A stretch of 64,000 bases of DNA from Solen grandis (GCA_021229015.1 CM037794.1:40505126-40569125), one strand, 5' to 3'. Counted from the first letter of the stretch, positions 12,130-25,139 are shown. A program made the numbers and translations. The notes: generated by a model from the letters alone, not told the origin.

Positions 12130-12285
12130 TTGACATAGTTTTTGTGCCACCTGCTGTAAGCAAAGGTGATACATAGGGATCACTTTTCCATTGTCAGTCT
12201 GTCTGTTCGTTTGTCCGTCACACTTTTTCTTTCATGCTTCAGCAGGTGACACATGTGTTCCAAAGAACACTCTTGTTTTTTTTCT
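12130..12285 (+). mobile_element. short repeat fragment ending CTCTTGTTTT
   Basis: Begins near TTTTGTGCCACCTGCTGTAA, continues with a GTCTGTCTGTTCGTTTGTCC microsatellite and ends near CACTCTTGTTTT. The order palindromic head, GTCYGTC tract, CTCTTGTT end resembles a shortened Helentron-like element without monomers. Weak case from a single copy. Confidence 0.3.
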
Positions 12286-12426
12286 ACATGCATGCACATA
12301 AACACTTGACATTCCTTAAAAGATGTGGACAAAGCATCTTCATTATGAAAATAGAAAAGTATAAATTGCAGGGAAATAAAGTAACAATATGGTTTTACTG
12401 AAAAAAAAATTGTGTGACATAATTAT

Positions 12427-13317
12427 CCCCCCCCCCGTACAACGAAGTTGTAAGGGGGGTATACTGGATTCAGCTTGTCTGTCTGGCCGGCCATCCGGCC
12501 GTCTGTCAGTTTCTTTGTCCGGGCCGTAACTCAAAAAGTATAAAAGGCATCAAGATGAAACTTCATATGTGGATAGATCTCATTGAGGGGGAGTGCAGTG
12601 ACAAAGAACCATAACTCTCTGTCACGTAATTTTGGAGTTATTGCCCTTTGTAAATTTTCATACTTAATTTTTGTCCGGGCTATAACTCAAAAAGTATAAA
12701 AGATATCAAGATGAAACTTCATATCTGGATAGATCTCATTGAGGGGGCATGCAGTGACCAAGAACCATAACTCTCTGTCGTGTAATTTTGGAGTTATTGT
12801 CCTTTGTAAATTTTCATACTTAATTTTTGTCAGGGCCATAACTCAAAAAGTATAAAAGATATCAAGATGAAACTTCATATGTGGATAGATCTCATTGAGG
12901 GGGAGTGCAGTGATCAAAAACCATAACTCTCTGTCGTGTAATTTTGGAGTTATTGTCCTTTGTAAATTTTCATACTTAATTTTTGTCAGGGCCCTAACTC
13001 AAAAAGTATAAAAGATATCATGATGATACTTCGTATGTGGCTAGATCACATTGGGGGGCGTGCAGTGACCAAGAACCATAACTCTCTGTCATATAATTTT
13101 TGAGTTATTGCCCTTTGTAATTTTTTATACTTAATTTTTGTCTGGACCATAACTCAAAAAGGATTAAAGGTTTAAAGATGAAACTTCATGTATGGATAGA
13201 TCTCATTGAAGGGAAGTGCAGTGCCCAAGAACTATTACCCTCATTCATGTCATTTTAAAATTACTGTGACAAAGAGGCATGCAGGGGATATTTGCGCCAT
13301 GACAATGGCAGATCTAG
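12427..13317 (+). mobile_element. Helitron-like non-autonomous element with about five 156-base monomers
   Basis: Head: C-run, then GTACAACGAAGTTGTA and a G-run followed by TATACTGGATTCAG, a palindrome. Then a GTCTGTCTGGCCGGCC tract. The body is tandem monomers containing GTCCGGGCCGTAACTC, starting at 12517, 12673, 12829, 12985 and 13140 (steps 156, 156, 156, 155), each with AAGATGAAACTTCATATGTG and GGATAGATCTCATTGA. The right end is ATGGCAGATCTAGTT with CTAG at 13314-13317. A related head is seen at 26948. No ORF; nesting in the Helitron group is inferred. Confidence 0.7.
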
Positions 13318-15049
13318 TTATATATGCATGAATTGGACCAATGAAGTACAATCAAAAACTGTGGAATTCATTTAAGTCTACTGACTCTTGACTTTGTTTA
13401 CTGTCTTTATATGGTTATATTGTGGTCCAATATGTTTTTATACATGGAAGGGTTTGACACCAGATATAGTGTTGGACCAAGATTTACATGGCAGTTGGTT
13501 GTGAAGTTTACATAGTACACAAGTTCATTGTATTTTGAAGTTTTCAAAAATATGAGGAAAAACATTTTTTGGCAGAAGATTTTTGACAAGTTCTATTGTT
13601 ACTCTTCCTTGGACAGTTTATGTGTCAGTATCAATATTTTTGCTAAATTCTATAGATGCTTTGGATAAATAAGATCCAGGGGTTGTAACTTAACATTGGT
13701 AAAAAATCTTATATTTCAACTAAATAGATTATAACGGTATCTATATGATGAAGGGACTGCATATTTTCCATGATATGAATGCTTTATCAAAAGTTTGGAA
13801 TGATACCCAGAAATACTCTCTATAAAAAATAACATATTTTTAATATAATTAAAATTTGTACTTGAGTTGCTGCATTCAAGTTGTGAAGATTGATTATGGA
13901 AAATCAATATTGAAATGATTTAGTCTTGAAGCCAATATACCTTGTAGTGATGTTTAATATTTGATTGGTTTGTTTGAGGTTGGGATAACTATGGGATCTG
14001 GGATCCACAGCAGCTGTATCTAATTAGACAAGATTAACCTTAACATTACACCTACCATTCAGATTCCAGGTAGTTTTTTATACATTTTAATGTATGACAA
14101 TGAAGTCACCTGCACCTTTTGTGGGAATGGTACACAGTTCTATGTTTACAAACATTTGCAGATCAGAGTGGTATTGAATAATGAATGAAGGATTGGTAGG
14201 TTGGCTAGATGAGGAAATTACTTTACATTAACGGGGGTGTATAGTGTACGGTATATACTGTGTCAGTTGTACGCTTCAGTAGTTTCATTTCCATAATTTG
14301 GTCCTATTATATGTTAACTATAGTTAGTAAACTGATTGAGACTTACCTGTGCAAGTTAGAGGAGTAGCTGTCTAGGTAGGTGGGGGAAGAGAAATGAGTC
14401 CTGTATGTACATTATGTACTGTAAGACAGTGTACCTGCCCCCAAGGCCTGTCACTTGTCATTGTTGAGGGGCTGGTAAATTGCTTCTTGTGATACTTTCA
14501 AGTCACACCTTCTGGTCAAAGTGTCAGCAAAGTGGATAAAGTGGTTGGAAAATTACAGGGTCGCCCCGTCCGTCGGTCAGTTTAAGAAAAGATCAGAATA
14601 GTGTTTGACCTGATTAAAAGAAAATGTCATTTATTCACGAATCAGAGAAGTTTCTACTCCTAGTCCAATTCATTGTCTATCACAGACTTATTTTGTTTAC
14701 ATAAACTTATAATTAGTTTGTTTTTTTTAATCAACAGAAAGTTTTATATTCCTTTGCTGAATATTTCTTTGCTAAATCAAACTGCCAGTGCATATTTGAT
14801 GATATTATTTATTTGTGCAATTATGATATACTGTCCACATGTATGCGTTAATCACCTTAAAAAATTGCAATTTCACAGATGCAGTAAAACAGTTTCTTAT
14901 AGTAAGATAATTAACTAAATACTGTTGTGAATAATAATATCTCAATATTACAGTCTTAACATGGCAATATCACAGATAATCAAATTTAAATTAAATATTT
15001 AGCAAAACAAGTAAGTTTTTATGTAGTTTTAAACATGTGCTTACAACTT
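13318..15049. other. intergenic DNA, nothing recognised
   Basis: AT-rich sequence; no gene, element end or RNA was recognised. Confidence 0.5.
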
Positions 15050-15182
15050 GTACTGTTCCTGGGTTTGACCAGTATTTTGTGCCAGGGAAGGTCATGGAAA
15101 ATCTTGTCCCCATCAGGGCTCAAACCCTGGCAACCTTCCAATCAGTGTCAGGTACCTTACCACTCAGCCATGATGCCCTTTA
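15050..15182 (-). repeat. tRNA-derived SINE, family A, best copy
   Basis: On the minus strand the head reads CATCATGGCTGAGTGGTAAG (box A, near 15157-15176), then CCAGGGTTTGAGCCCTGATG (box B, near 15112-15131), then the body and tail ACTGGTCAAACCCAGGAAC near 15055-15073. The GGCTGAGTGG box A is like a class II tRNA (Leu/Ser). It is flanked by ordinary DNA; no clear target duplication was found. Confidence 0.7.
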
Positions 15183-16990
15183 ATTTCCAGATATTGTGTT
15201 TGAATGCGTTTTGGATCAGTCCCCTTCATTATGTCTGAGATAATTGATATCCTGTATTTGCATAGTATACCAAGGTCTTATATCTTTCTAATAATTAAAC
15301 ACACATGCAAAAAACTTGAGCTAATATGCTGCCAATATCAATGAAGCTAATTGATACTTGATTGCCTTATAATCTTTATCAATTGCTGATCACAAGAAGT
15401 AGGAGGGTTTCATACCTACTACTTAGTTTACTACCTCTAGATCTTGTAATTGATTCTTTTATTATGTCTAATCTAGTGCAAACACAGTAATTTAAACATA
15501 AATAGCTTTTGAAAACAGGAGTTTTAAAGCAGCTCATTCAAAGATGGTCATTGACTAAGGATAATATGATGTAAAATTATCTGTGTGCATAAGTACCATG
15601 ATCTATCAATACCCATCTACAGACAGTTGGTCACTAACTGCAACATTCCTAGATTGTAAAAATGTTGGGTGGTTTCTCCATTGCTGGCTATTGTGTTACA
15701 AACGTATGAAACCTATAACCTATTTTTAGGATTTTTATTTCCATCTCAAGCTGAAAATTTCAATGACAAATACAAATTCACTATCCATGACCATTGAAGA
15801 TGCCATGTTGCGGAATGTGTCACATTGTGTCACAAGGCACAACAAGCATCTGATTTGGAGATACCATATTCCATATTCAGTTGGAATCCCCATAGTGCAT
15901 TTGCAAAAAAAATGTGTTTTCCCATGCAATGTTACCTAACCTTTCACCAACATTAATGATGGAGAGAAGATTTTTTTTGTTTTGTTTCTACCAATCAGCT
16001 ATGAATGAGCTGTTTTAATGAATTCTTATCTATAAGCCAGTAAAAAAAGGCTTTTTGTATAAAACATAATACAATGTTTATAAAAAAAATAATAATAGAA
16101 GAACAATTTATGGAGAGCTATAAAAGAGATGGTGGTGACTTAACATCCAAATATTATACAAGTAGCATGTTTATTTGTTGCTTACACAAAATGACGATAA
16201 AGATATACATAGCAAATATCAGTGGTATAAGATTTGACTGTTTAAATAGTTCTTAACAAGTTAAATTCACTTAACTGATAAACAAAATATATGTTTAATA
16301 GAGGCTTAAAAAAGTAGTACAGTACTAATTTTGTACTCAGTACTGGTACTTATGTTACTTATAATTAAGAAATGCTACATCGAGTCAGCTAAGGCAGTAT
16401 TTATAGTACACAACATAGACATTCATCAGCAGGATTTACCAGCGAGATAGGTGCGTTTTTTTCCTCCAGCCGCTTTACACTAATTTAAGTAGTTTGTCAT
16501 AGGTAAAACAGTAGTGCATACTCCAGACAGAGGGGAAAGGTACTCCACTACACAGGTAAACTGAAGAGGAGAGTGGGTGGGATAAGAAGGGACAAAACTT
16601 CTCTGAGGTTTTTATCACAGTGCAGAAATTGGGTGCAGCTGAAGTGCACTATCTTTGTCATGTGGTGTAATATGTGAACACACATTTTCTTATGTCAGGA
16701 TATTGATGTTAATTTTTCTGCTGTGGATTACATTTCGCCATTCACTGGATTTTATCTGGTAAGTAGGAAATCTGAGACCTATTGTTAATAACCTGAATGG
16801 ATATGTTGATATTAAAATGAGAATTTATTTTTGTATTGTCATGAATACCCAGTTTATGTTCATTTCTTTGAAGTAGGAAATTAAATAGCCACAATGAATG
16901 GGATAGTGTGCCAGGATATTTTGTGTATCACTGCATATTTTGAACTTATTTCTTTTGACACTGGCTGGGAAACAAGTTTTGTAACTTGAA
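15183..16990. other. intergenic DNA, nothing recognised
   Basis: No recognised gene or repeat. Short open frames at 15735-15929 (-) and 16074-16256 (+) have no support. Confidence 0.5.
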
Positions 16991-17135
16991 AATATGATCC
17001 TTCACAACAATTCCATGGTAGAACCAGTACTTCAAGGTCATGAATTCTTGCTTCCAGCAAGGTTTGAAACCAGTTACCTTCAGATGGATTGGCAGTCATG
17101 AGCGTTACCATTGGACCATCGCCCCATTCCCTGCA
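16991..17135 (-). repeat. tRNA-derived SINE, family A
   Basis: Minus strand: GGGGCGATGGTCCAATGGTA (box A, near 17107-17126), a box B-like GGTTTCAAACC near 17063-17073, and a worn tail GAAGTACTGGTTCTACC near 17017-17033. Confidence 0.55.
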
Positions 17136-17857
17136 TGTTAATGCCAGCATATTGGTGTTAATTTAAATAATTCACAAGATTGTCTGTGTTTGCGCTGTGT
17201 GTGTTTGGTACATGAGAAGTGAAGTGAAAAGTCGTTGAAGTTTAATGACACATTTAGAAGTGCTGGTGTATGTCTACTTTATTGTGTTTAGCATACAAAA
17301 CATGTTTTTCACCACATATGTAGGTCTTTCATGAGACTTTCCAACTGAGAAAGCCAGGGTTGGATAGATATTCATAAATGTCCCATCAATCAATCTTTTT
17401 ACATGCTTTTGGTTGGGGCAGAGTCCAACTTTTAAAATGTTACAACAGATTTAGGAGACTCATTTTGGGGATTAAAAAATATCTTCTGGAAAAATCCTTA
17501 GGAAACCTGTTAATGTGCCATAAACAAAAGATTTTGTAAACATCTAGATTGGTCTATCTCAGAACATGGTTTCAGTTAAGGAAGATGGGTGTTAATATCA
17601 GCCTGGAAACGGGACCCCAGGCTGTATCCAGATGTTGAGGTATCAGTGTAGGAGGGGATTATCTGGATAATAAAGATAAATGGCAGGAAGACCAAGTAGT
17701 CATGGGGGATCTGTTACTGTAGCCCAGGGGGTCAGTTTTCTCCAGAGATGGTGTAGGGATAGGCTTGAGCTTGTCCAGGTAGGCACATCTATAATAAATT
17801 CTTCTAACACTTTTGTAGGAATTTTGATGTTTTTGAAAATGCATTTACAGTCCTATT
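17136..17857. other. intergenic DNA, nothing recognised
   Basis: No repeat family or gene recognised. Confidence 0.45.
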
Positions 17858-17963
17858 TCCTGTATTTATACACCCCATTTCCTGTATTTATACACCCTAT
17901 TTCCTGTATTTATACACCCCATTTCCTGTATTTATACACCCTATTTCCTGTATTTATACACCC
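17858..17963. repeat. 22-base minisatellite, about five copies
   Basis: Tandem copies of TTTCCTGTATTTATACACCC (period 22; consecutive CCTGT at 17881 and 17903). The array creates a repetitive open frame on the + strand that is not a gene. Confidence 0.9.
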
Positions 17964-18169
17964 GCTTCACTTGCTGTGTAGGAACCAGTGTCTCGTCATG
18001 TCCCATCCTGTCCTACAGTTATATCACATGTAGACAAGGTGGGATGCTAGGGTATTTATCACCTTTAGTGATAGTTATAGATCATCCAGCTGAAAATTCT
18101 AGGTGTTTTTCATACAAAAGTGCTCTTTCTACTGTAGATACATTAGATGAATCATTATTCCTGAACTGT

Positions 18170-18357
18170 CATGGAAATGACCTTTGCAGCCAGTGTAAAA
18201 CCAGATTTTCACACGGACTGGTCAGGTTTTATACTGTTTCCCATTCCTCAGTTCAATATGAGAGGAAAATACAGTAATACTTATTCAGATTTAAGTTGCT
18301 TTTAGTCTGATCTAGCTTTACAGTGGTCCAATATGGTGTAAAATGGGAAAGGGTTTA
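18170..18357 (+). mobile_element. worn relative of the piggyBac-like MITE
   Basis: Contains AAACCAGATTTTCACACGGA, then CTGGTCAGGTTTTATACTGT, which match the order of the central hairpin of the MITE at 8083, and ends near ATGGGAAAGGGTTTAAG. Stem arms and left end are degraded. Could be an older subfamily. Confidence 0.45.
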
Positions 18358-19727
18358 AGCCTTTATCTCATGAATATTCATGTACAATTTTATGACCAGA
18401 TGAATATAAATTTAATGGAAATCAATATGGCATATGAAACTAAGAATTTTTCTTTGCTGTGTGGTTCGTCTAGAGCTAGCTGTCTGATCTGGGTCTGCTT
18501 TGTTTGCCAATGCTTCGAAATGAATCTACATAAAGTATGGGGTTTTAGCTTGATTGTCATCTGATTTATTCCGGGTTACAGGTAGATCTCTAGATACATT
18601 AGATAGCCTACGTACATCAGCCACAGGAGAGACATGACACACAGTGCCAAATGCTATTTACAAGTGATAAAACTACCCTGAAACACAAAGAAACTTATCT
18701 GTGAAACAGGTGAGGGAATTGGCTCACTCGCTGTTCATGATTAATGTATTCTGTGTTTTTCTTTTATTTTCAAATACCAGAAGTGAGGTAATTGGATTCC
18801 AGTTATATTTTGTGGTCTATTCATGAATTTGCAGTATTTTTTACCAGTTTGTCATCATTTTGACTTTGACTGATTTCTCGTAATGATGAGTTTAAATAAA
18901 AAGAATCATGCACAGGTACGGTAAACAGTCAACTCACAGACAATTAGTGACCCCACCCAGGCATAGACTCTGGTTAAGGCTACTGGCATCTGTGTTCTGT
19001 TTGCCAAACATCTTATGATATTTAGTAATTCTGAAAGGTATGTTGAACACTGAGGTATATTGAGATATGAGATATACACTGAGATATGCCATACAAAGTA
19101 GCATGGTTCTGCTGAGAAACTTATCAATGGGGCACTTGTTCAAGATTTGATTCCAAGACTCAGACTGCACACTGTATCTCACCCATACAACCAATTACAT
19201 TATCATCAAATATTGCTCTTTCAATCCTGACTAATAAAATATGTTCATACTGATGTATATAATTCATACAAGGTGTCAAGGAGACATCCATATCTGGCTT
19301 AAGAATACAGTGGACTGACTATGAAACTGTTCTATTTCCATCTATATCTAAACACACTTAGAATAGTTTTGCATTCAGCCCTTGATACAAATAATATGTC
19401 AGTTTTAATTGGCTTGAAATGTGGGAAACTCTTGAAGTATGGGTTGTTGAAAATTCTGCTCAAGTCAAAACCAACTTGTGAGATTTTCAATACCTGCCAC
19501 CCTTTTTACTGGGCCATATAATTGACAATTTATGGGCCACCAGCATATATAGATGTAGTTCTTACAGTTAATTGTGCATAGCCCTTTTAAAAGTAAAAGG
19601 ATCACTTTGTGTGATGTTTCTATTAAAAAGATCACAGGAATGTAATTGACCAAGGGAATGCCAGAGCCCTTAAAATGAAGATATGATATGACCAATGAGA
19701 AGGTATACATAGCATAATGATTTTATT
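18358..19727. other. intergenic DNA, nothing recognised
   Basis: No gene or repeat family recognised. Confidence 0.45.
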
Positions 19728-20058
19728 AAGACAGTGTTGTTCAAACTTGGTTTAATGTATAATGATTATAGACAGACAGTGTTGTTCAACTTGTTTACAT
19801 TGTTATGATTTTAATTAGACAAACAGTGTTGTTCAAACTTGGTTTACATTGCATAATGATTTTAATCAGGTAAACAGTGTTGTTCAAACTTGGTTTACAT
19901 TGCATAATGATTTTAATTAGACAAACAGTGTTGTTCAAACTTGGTTTACATTGTATAATGATTTTAATTAGACAAACAGTGTTGTTCAAACTTGGTTTAC
20001 ATTGTATAATGATTTTAATTAGGCAAACAGTGTTGTTCAAACTTGGTTTACATTGCTT
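19728..20058. repeat. 51-base minisatellite, six to seven copies
   Basis: Tandem units containing CAGTGTTGTTCAAACTTGGT, TTACATTG and TAATGATTTTAATTAG, with a period of 51 (ACAAACAGTG at 19921 and again at 19972). The first two units are more diverged. Because 51 is a multiple of three, stop-free units give long open frames on both strands; these should not be read as genes. Confidence 0.92.
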
Positions 20059-20386
20059 TAATAAGGATTTTAATTAAGCAGTTAGGGTTGTTCAAAATAC
20101 CTTGAATACAAGACCTAATATTAAACAAATTGGTATTAGGAACAATATGTTGCAAATATAGCAATGACACTGATCTGATATACATTTTGAATACTGTCAT
20201 AATGCATAAAACCTGGGTTTTTTTCCCAATGTTTTGAGTCTCAAAATCGGGGTGTGCACTATACATGGATGTGATATTGCATTTTTTTTTCATAACAAAT
20301 GATATCAAAAGAAAAGATTGACTCCAGTCTAGAATAAATTTGTTCTCCCAATACACCTAGACAAAGGCCTGTCAAAGCCTTTATAG

Positions 20387-20650
20387 ATGAGGTATATTGG
20401 TAGGCCATTTATTGGGCCATATAGTGCTGCTCATTGCCAGCATCATGATGGCAGAGTGGTGCTGATGGTGTTTGTCAGATGCCACCAGGCTGGTGCTCTC
20501 AGCAAGTTGGCTAGCTGTCAGAACAACAATCAGATACATCATACTGGAGTCATTCAGGGAACACCATTAATGAGAAATAAGTCGTTGTTTTCCGCAGTAT
20601 TGGCAGGCAGGATTCAAGGGTTACTTGGCAGACAACTGATGCAGCATTGA
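20387..20650 (+). other. unrecognised ORF with exon-like composition
   Basis: An 87-codon open frame lying in a stretch less AT-rich than its surroundings (about 20410-20600). The translation includes CHQAGALSKLASCQNNNQ and LFSAVLAGRIQGLLGR. No domain is recognised with confidence. There are no clear splice sites. It may be a decayed transposase or retrocopy fragment, or chance. Confidence 0.18.
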
Positions 20651-20710
20651 TTACTCATATAGAAAGGCTGTTATAAGTTCGATTATGTACTTTATTTATA
20701 TGATTGTGGT

Positions 20711-20885
20711 GTTCAGAGTGGGTGGATAGTACTACCCCATGGTCCCTACCCCTGTTGTGGGTTCAAATCCCAGCTGGTTCAGTTTTGATTTTTCATGTGA
20801 GGAAGCCTTCCAGCTGGCTTGTGGTAAGCCAGTGATTTTACCCAGGTGCCTGTATTTAGTGTGACTGAAATACAGCACAAGAAGG
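20711..20885 (+). repeat. tRNA-derived SINE, family B
   Basis: Head GAGTGGGTGGATAGTAC (box A-like) and GTGGGTTCAAATCCCAG (box B, near 20757-20773), followed by the conserved core ATGTGAGGAAGCCTTCCAGC, then TGGCTTGTGGTAAGCCAG and TACCCAGGTGCC. The core recurs at 31725-31890 and 42520-42680, which defines the family. Mollusc SINEs with a shared central domain are known; the exact named family was not determined. Confidence 0.7.
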
Positions 20886-22758
20886 TTTTATTGTGCAGAG
20901 GTTACTTTAAACAAAAATCTACTGACCTGGTTCTAACCAACTTGATCATAAAACCTTGTAATCCTGTCATGAAAACCATTCACCAATCCTTTTGATCTCA
21001 CAAAGGATGATATTTGTTTTTCTAGGAGAGTAAAACAGCTTAGTATTTTTGTATGCGGCTTATTGGGGTCTGTATTACACAGTAGTACTTTAATTAAAGG
21101 TGTGCAGACTTAAGGGGATCGTTTGTTTTCAGTTGACAGCTAGCAGGGTGTCAGTTTCAAGGTATACAGGGGAGTTAGTGTTCTCAGTCTGTGTCCAGAC
21201 TGGGCAGGATAGAAGTGTGTTATACCTGAGCTTGTGTCTTGGTGTGTCACACCGACCTGGACCTGGCCTTTCCTTTTAATAATGCCATTTTTCACCATGG
21301 TATACCATAGAAAAACCAGACCAGGCTGAACACAATTTTCACTCTGAACAGGTTATAACTGTTTCACCTTCAAGGTTCTATGGAGCAAAGGGGTTTGGCC
21401 AGACCTCTTTGTTCCAGTTTGAGATTAGGTCAGCCTGTGAATATTGGTTTTATACTAGTGACATCAGTGATTTCCTAAATAACTTTTGTATGCCTTATAA
21501 CTCATGTATGATCATTGGTTATATTTCTTTAATAACTGTTCTATGCTGTAAAGGGTTAAATGTACATGTAAACTGTATACTGGGGTACTGGGTGACATCA
21601 GCCATGAAGATGAAGTGATATTGTCATTTGATATGTCTTGTTACTTACCGGGGTCTGCTTTAAGTGTGGTCATACAGGGGAAATTGTTTTGTTAATTAAT
21701 GCTGTTTGTGGGATAGAACTGTTTTTTTTTTATTACAATGGAAAGGAGGGAAACGGATAGGGTTTTATAGAAATTTGTGAGTATTTCTGTATAAATTTTA
21801 ATGGTTGAAAAATGAAAAAAAAAGAATTAAATAGCCGTGTTCTGTAGTCTTAAACAGCGGCCTGTCATGCTTAAAAAAGGGTTTAAAAAAAAAGGTTTTT
21901 TAAAAATTTATTTTGTTTATTTATAAGAAACTGTTATATGATAAAGTAAACTTGAATTCAAAACTTACCTAAAGTGTCAATTATGAATGCAGTTCCACAT
22001 ATGAATTTGGAAATATCTAAACTCAGAGTAAGTGAAATGCTTAACATATTCAAGTACATGCGTACTTGTAAATTCTTGTTCATGAATATTTTGCTAACCT
22101 GCTTTGGTAAAACTTGTTTACATTCTGAACAGAGTCTTTGAATAGGGAGAAGGGGTTAACATTTGGTTAAACAATGCTTGTTTCAAGGAAAAAATTAAGC
22201 TGAAATAGTAGAACTTAAGTGATATGTAAGAGAGGATTAATTTGATGGGGGAGTTTGATTTAATGACGATTTAGGAGGGATAGGTTTACCTGTGTATAAA
22301 CACTGCATGGTCTGTGTGTAGGCAGGTGTTACATTGCAAAGGTAGGGTATGTCAGTGTGCGGTTTGATGGCTCAGTAATTGAAGACGTCAAGTCATGAAA
22401 TGCGAAACACTGCCTGGGTGACCTGCGACTGTACACTGATACTATGACACTAACCATAGTTAATATACACCACAGGGTGCAAAGACATTTAAGAAGTTCA
22501 AAAAAATTTATGATTCTTTTCCATCTGTTTTCAAGATAGGGAAGCTGGCACTGTCACAGTGCAACATGATAAACAAACATGGCCGACAAGGTTATTGGTT
22601 TCAGTTTTAGAACAGATATTTCCAGGGTTTTCATTAGTGACCAATTGCCAGTGAAAATCATTGGTTAAAATTGCACATTTATTTTTTTTTGGGGGGGGGG
22701 CAGTACTTGAAATTATGAATGTCTGAAATCTCCCTACACCCCAACCAAATCTGTTTTT
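20886..22758. other. intergenic DNA, mostly unrecognised
   Basis: Around 21285-21395 there is another worn MITE-like hairpin (AAACCAGACCAGGCTGA and AGGTTATAACTGTTTC). Otherwise no gene or repeat was recognised. A G-run lies at 22690-22700. Confidence 0.4.
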
Positions 22759-23566
22759 TATACCACACCTGAGCACATGTGCTCAGGATGAGCTTTTAGG
22801 ATCGATGAATGTCCGTCGTCCGTCCGTCGTCCTTCGTCCACAATTTGTTCGTTTGCACTCTAGCATCTTCATTTTATGAGCAATTATCTTCAAACTTTAA
22901 AACAATGTTAATGACCATAAAATCTCGGCCAAGTTCGATTATGGCTGATATCGGAACATCAGGTCAGGAGTTATGCCCCTTTTAATATTCAAAAAATGCC
23001 AGAAATCACTTTGTTTACACTCTAGCATCTTCATCTTTTGAGCAATCATCTTCAAACTTTATGACAATGCTTATGACCATAAGGTCTCGATTGAGTTCGA
23101 TTATGGCTGAGATTCGTCAATTAGGTCAGGAGTTATGCCCCTTTTAATATAAAAAAAAGCCAATCACTTGTTTACACTCTAGCATCTTCTTTTTTTAGCA
23201 ATCATCTTCAAACTTTATGACATTGTTAATGACCATAATGTCTTGATCGAGTTCAATTGTGGCTGAGATGGGTCATTTAGGTCAGGAGTTATGCCCCTTT
23301 TAATACAAAAAATGCAAGATTTCACTTTGTTTATTCTCTACCAACTTCATTTTTTTAACAATCATTTTTAAACTTTAAGACAATGTTTATGCCCATAATC
23401 TCACAATCGGGTTCAATTATAACTGATATTGACCTGTAAATTTAGGAGTTATGCCCATTTCACGAATAAAAAAAGCCAGATTTCACTTTTACACTCAAGC
23501 ATCTTTATTTCTTAAGCAATCATCTTTCTCAGGTGAGCGACCAAGGGCCATCTTGGCCCTCTTGTT
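22759..23566 (+). mobile_element. Helentron-like non-autonomous element with about four ~160-base monomers
   Basis: Left end ACACCTGAGCACATGTGCTC, then AGGATGAGCTTTTAGGATCG, then a GTCCGTCGTCCGTCCGTCG tract. Monomers start at a shared ACTCTAGCATCTTCA: TCTAG/TCTA anchors at 22859, 23021, 23178 and 23337 (steps 162, 157, 159). Each contains CAATCATCTTCAAACTTTA and AGGAGTTATGCCCCTTTTAA. Right end CAGGTGAGCGACCAAGGGCC, then ATCTTGGCCCTCTTGTTTT. Same ends as 6576 and 35191. It abuts the poly-A tail of the LINE at 23579. Confidence 0.78.
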
Positions 23567-23905
23567 TTAAATGTATTAATTTTTTTTTTTTTTTATCATT
23601 TATTATAACAAAAACGTTTTTACAAATGTACAGTACAAATATAATATGCAACAATTTGAACAATGACATGTCAAAAATATATATGTACCGTTTTTCTCCC
23701 TATAACGACCGTTTATAAAGTTTTAATGTTAATGTATTTCTCTCTTACAGTCTTCAAATGTTTAGCTATCCCAAACTTTAGTATGAAAAAATCACTTTAT
23801 AATATAGAAATCTTTTTATACATTATAATTTAAAAAAAAAAATTACAAAAATTAGAAAAAAGATAAAAAAAAAAAAGAAAAAAGAAATAGCCTCTGATTG
23901 ATTGC

Positions 23906-24987
23906 TTATATTATGAATTTATTTTGAAACTGTGTTATACTATCATTTTTAAGAGCTATTTCTCCCTCAATTGTTTTCTTTGTTTCAAAATAATTAAGGA
24001 AGTTTTCAAAATTTAAACAACCCTTACGTAACTTTGTTATGTATATATAATATTTCATTACTAATATGAAATAATTTAAAAAAATATAATTACTCATTGT
24101 TTTGTCATATCCAAAACTTACAATTTCAAAGTCAAGTGAAACATGTATACCTTTTTTAAATAAATGGTTTAATAAACGATTCCACATATTTAAATTTGTA
24201 AAGAAACGTCTATCGTTGATATATAACCTTGCATATATATATTTTCCCAATTTAAATCACTTTTATTTAACCATTTATGCCAATTGTTTTCAGATTTAAT
24301 TTCATTTTTCTGTCTTTTTGTTAATTGATAATTATAAAAGACTTTACAAATATTTTGTATCTTATTTATTGCGTCTACTAGTGATGTTCTTCTATTTTCC
24401 ATTAAAAAATCTATCTTTATATTTTGTTTAAGATCCTCTGGCATATTTTGAATAAGCTGGTTATATTTAAGATAATCAGCTTTCGGAATATTGTATATTT
24501 CAGAAAAACTTTCAAAATCATAATATTTATTTGTTCGAAAGTCATATAAATTGTCAATAAATTTAATACCTTTTTCGTACCATGACCTCCAGAAAATTTT
24601 TTTTTAATTTTCCATACGATATGATTTATATTATTTTTTTTTTAATTTTAATTCACCTTCCAAAAGTACTTTCCCACCGAGGTTGTCAGTAATGTTTTTA
24701 TATATACTTTTCATGCATCCCTTATTTTCTGTATCTAATAATCGTTTAATCCAGCTAGCTTTCAATGCATTTAAGAAAATATTTATATCCGTCAATTTTA
24801 ACCCCCCTTCTCTATAATTTAGATACAATTCGTCACGTTTTATTTTATCCGGTTTGCCGTCCCATAAATAGGAAAATATATCTTTTATAATTCTATTGAT
24901 AATCTCTTTAGGTGGATTAGGTAATACTGTAAAAGGATATACTAGTTTTGGTAAAGCAAATGTTTTTATAACTACAACTTTCCCCAT
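23906..24987 (-). pseudogene. LINE ORF2 C-terminal region, frameshifted
   Basis: Two or more open pieces (24987-24631, 24444-24190, 24250-23906) carry the conserved downstream part of L1/Tx1-type ORF2. It begins with a LTLMGKVVVIKTFALPKLVY segment, then IFSYLWDGKPDKIKRDELYL, then YREGGLKL. In this LINE group that block follows the reverse transcriptase and ends with ATWIKR-like motifs, seen here as ALKASWIKRLL. The pieces are in different frames, so the region is inactive. Function in life: the ORF2 protein copies element RNA into DNA at a nicked target. Confidence 0.75.
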
Positions 24988-25139
24988 AAGTGTAAGTTTT
25001 CTATGTTGCCATTGTTTTAAACAGTTTCTAAATTCTTCAAGTTTTGGATAAATATTTTGTATTAGATTGTGTTGTTTTTCATTGTAAAAATTAATTCCTA
25101 ATGTTCTTGCTGTTTCCGATGTCCATTTAAAATTCTTTT

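Noticed and set aside
17680..18033. 117-codon open frame
   Set aside because: Its second half is the 22-base minisatellite and the first half matches nothing.
19795..20077. Open frames on both strands with 17-residue repeats
   Set aside because: Produced by the 51-base minisatellite.
22759..23566. TIR DNA transposon reading of GCTCACC / GGTGAGC
   Set aside because: The inner GAGCACATGTGCTC palindrome at the left and the AGGGCC hairpin at the right do not form matching terminal inverted repeats; a Helentron-like plan fits better.
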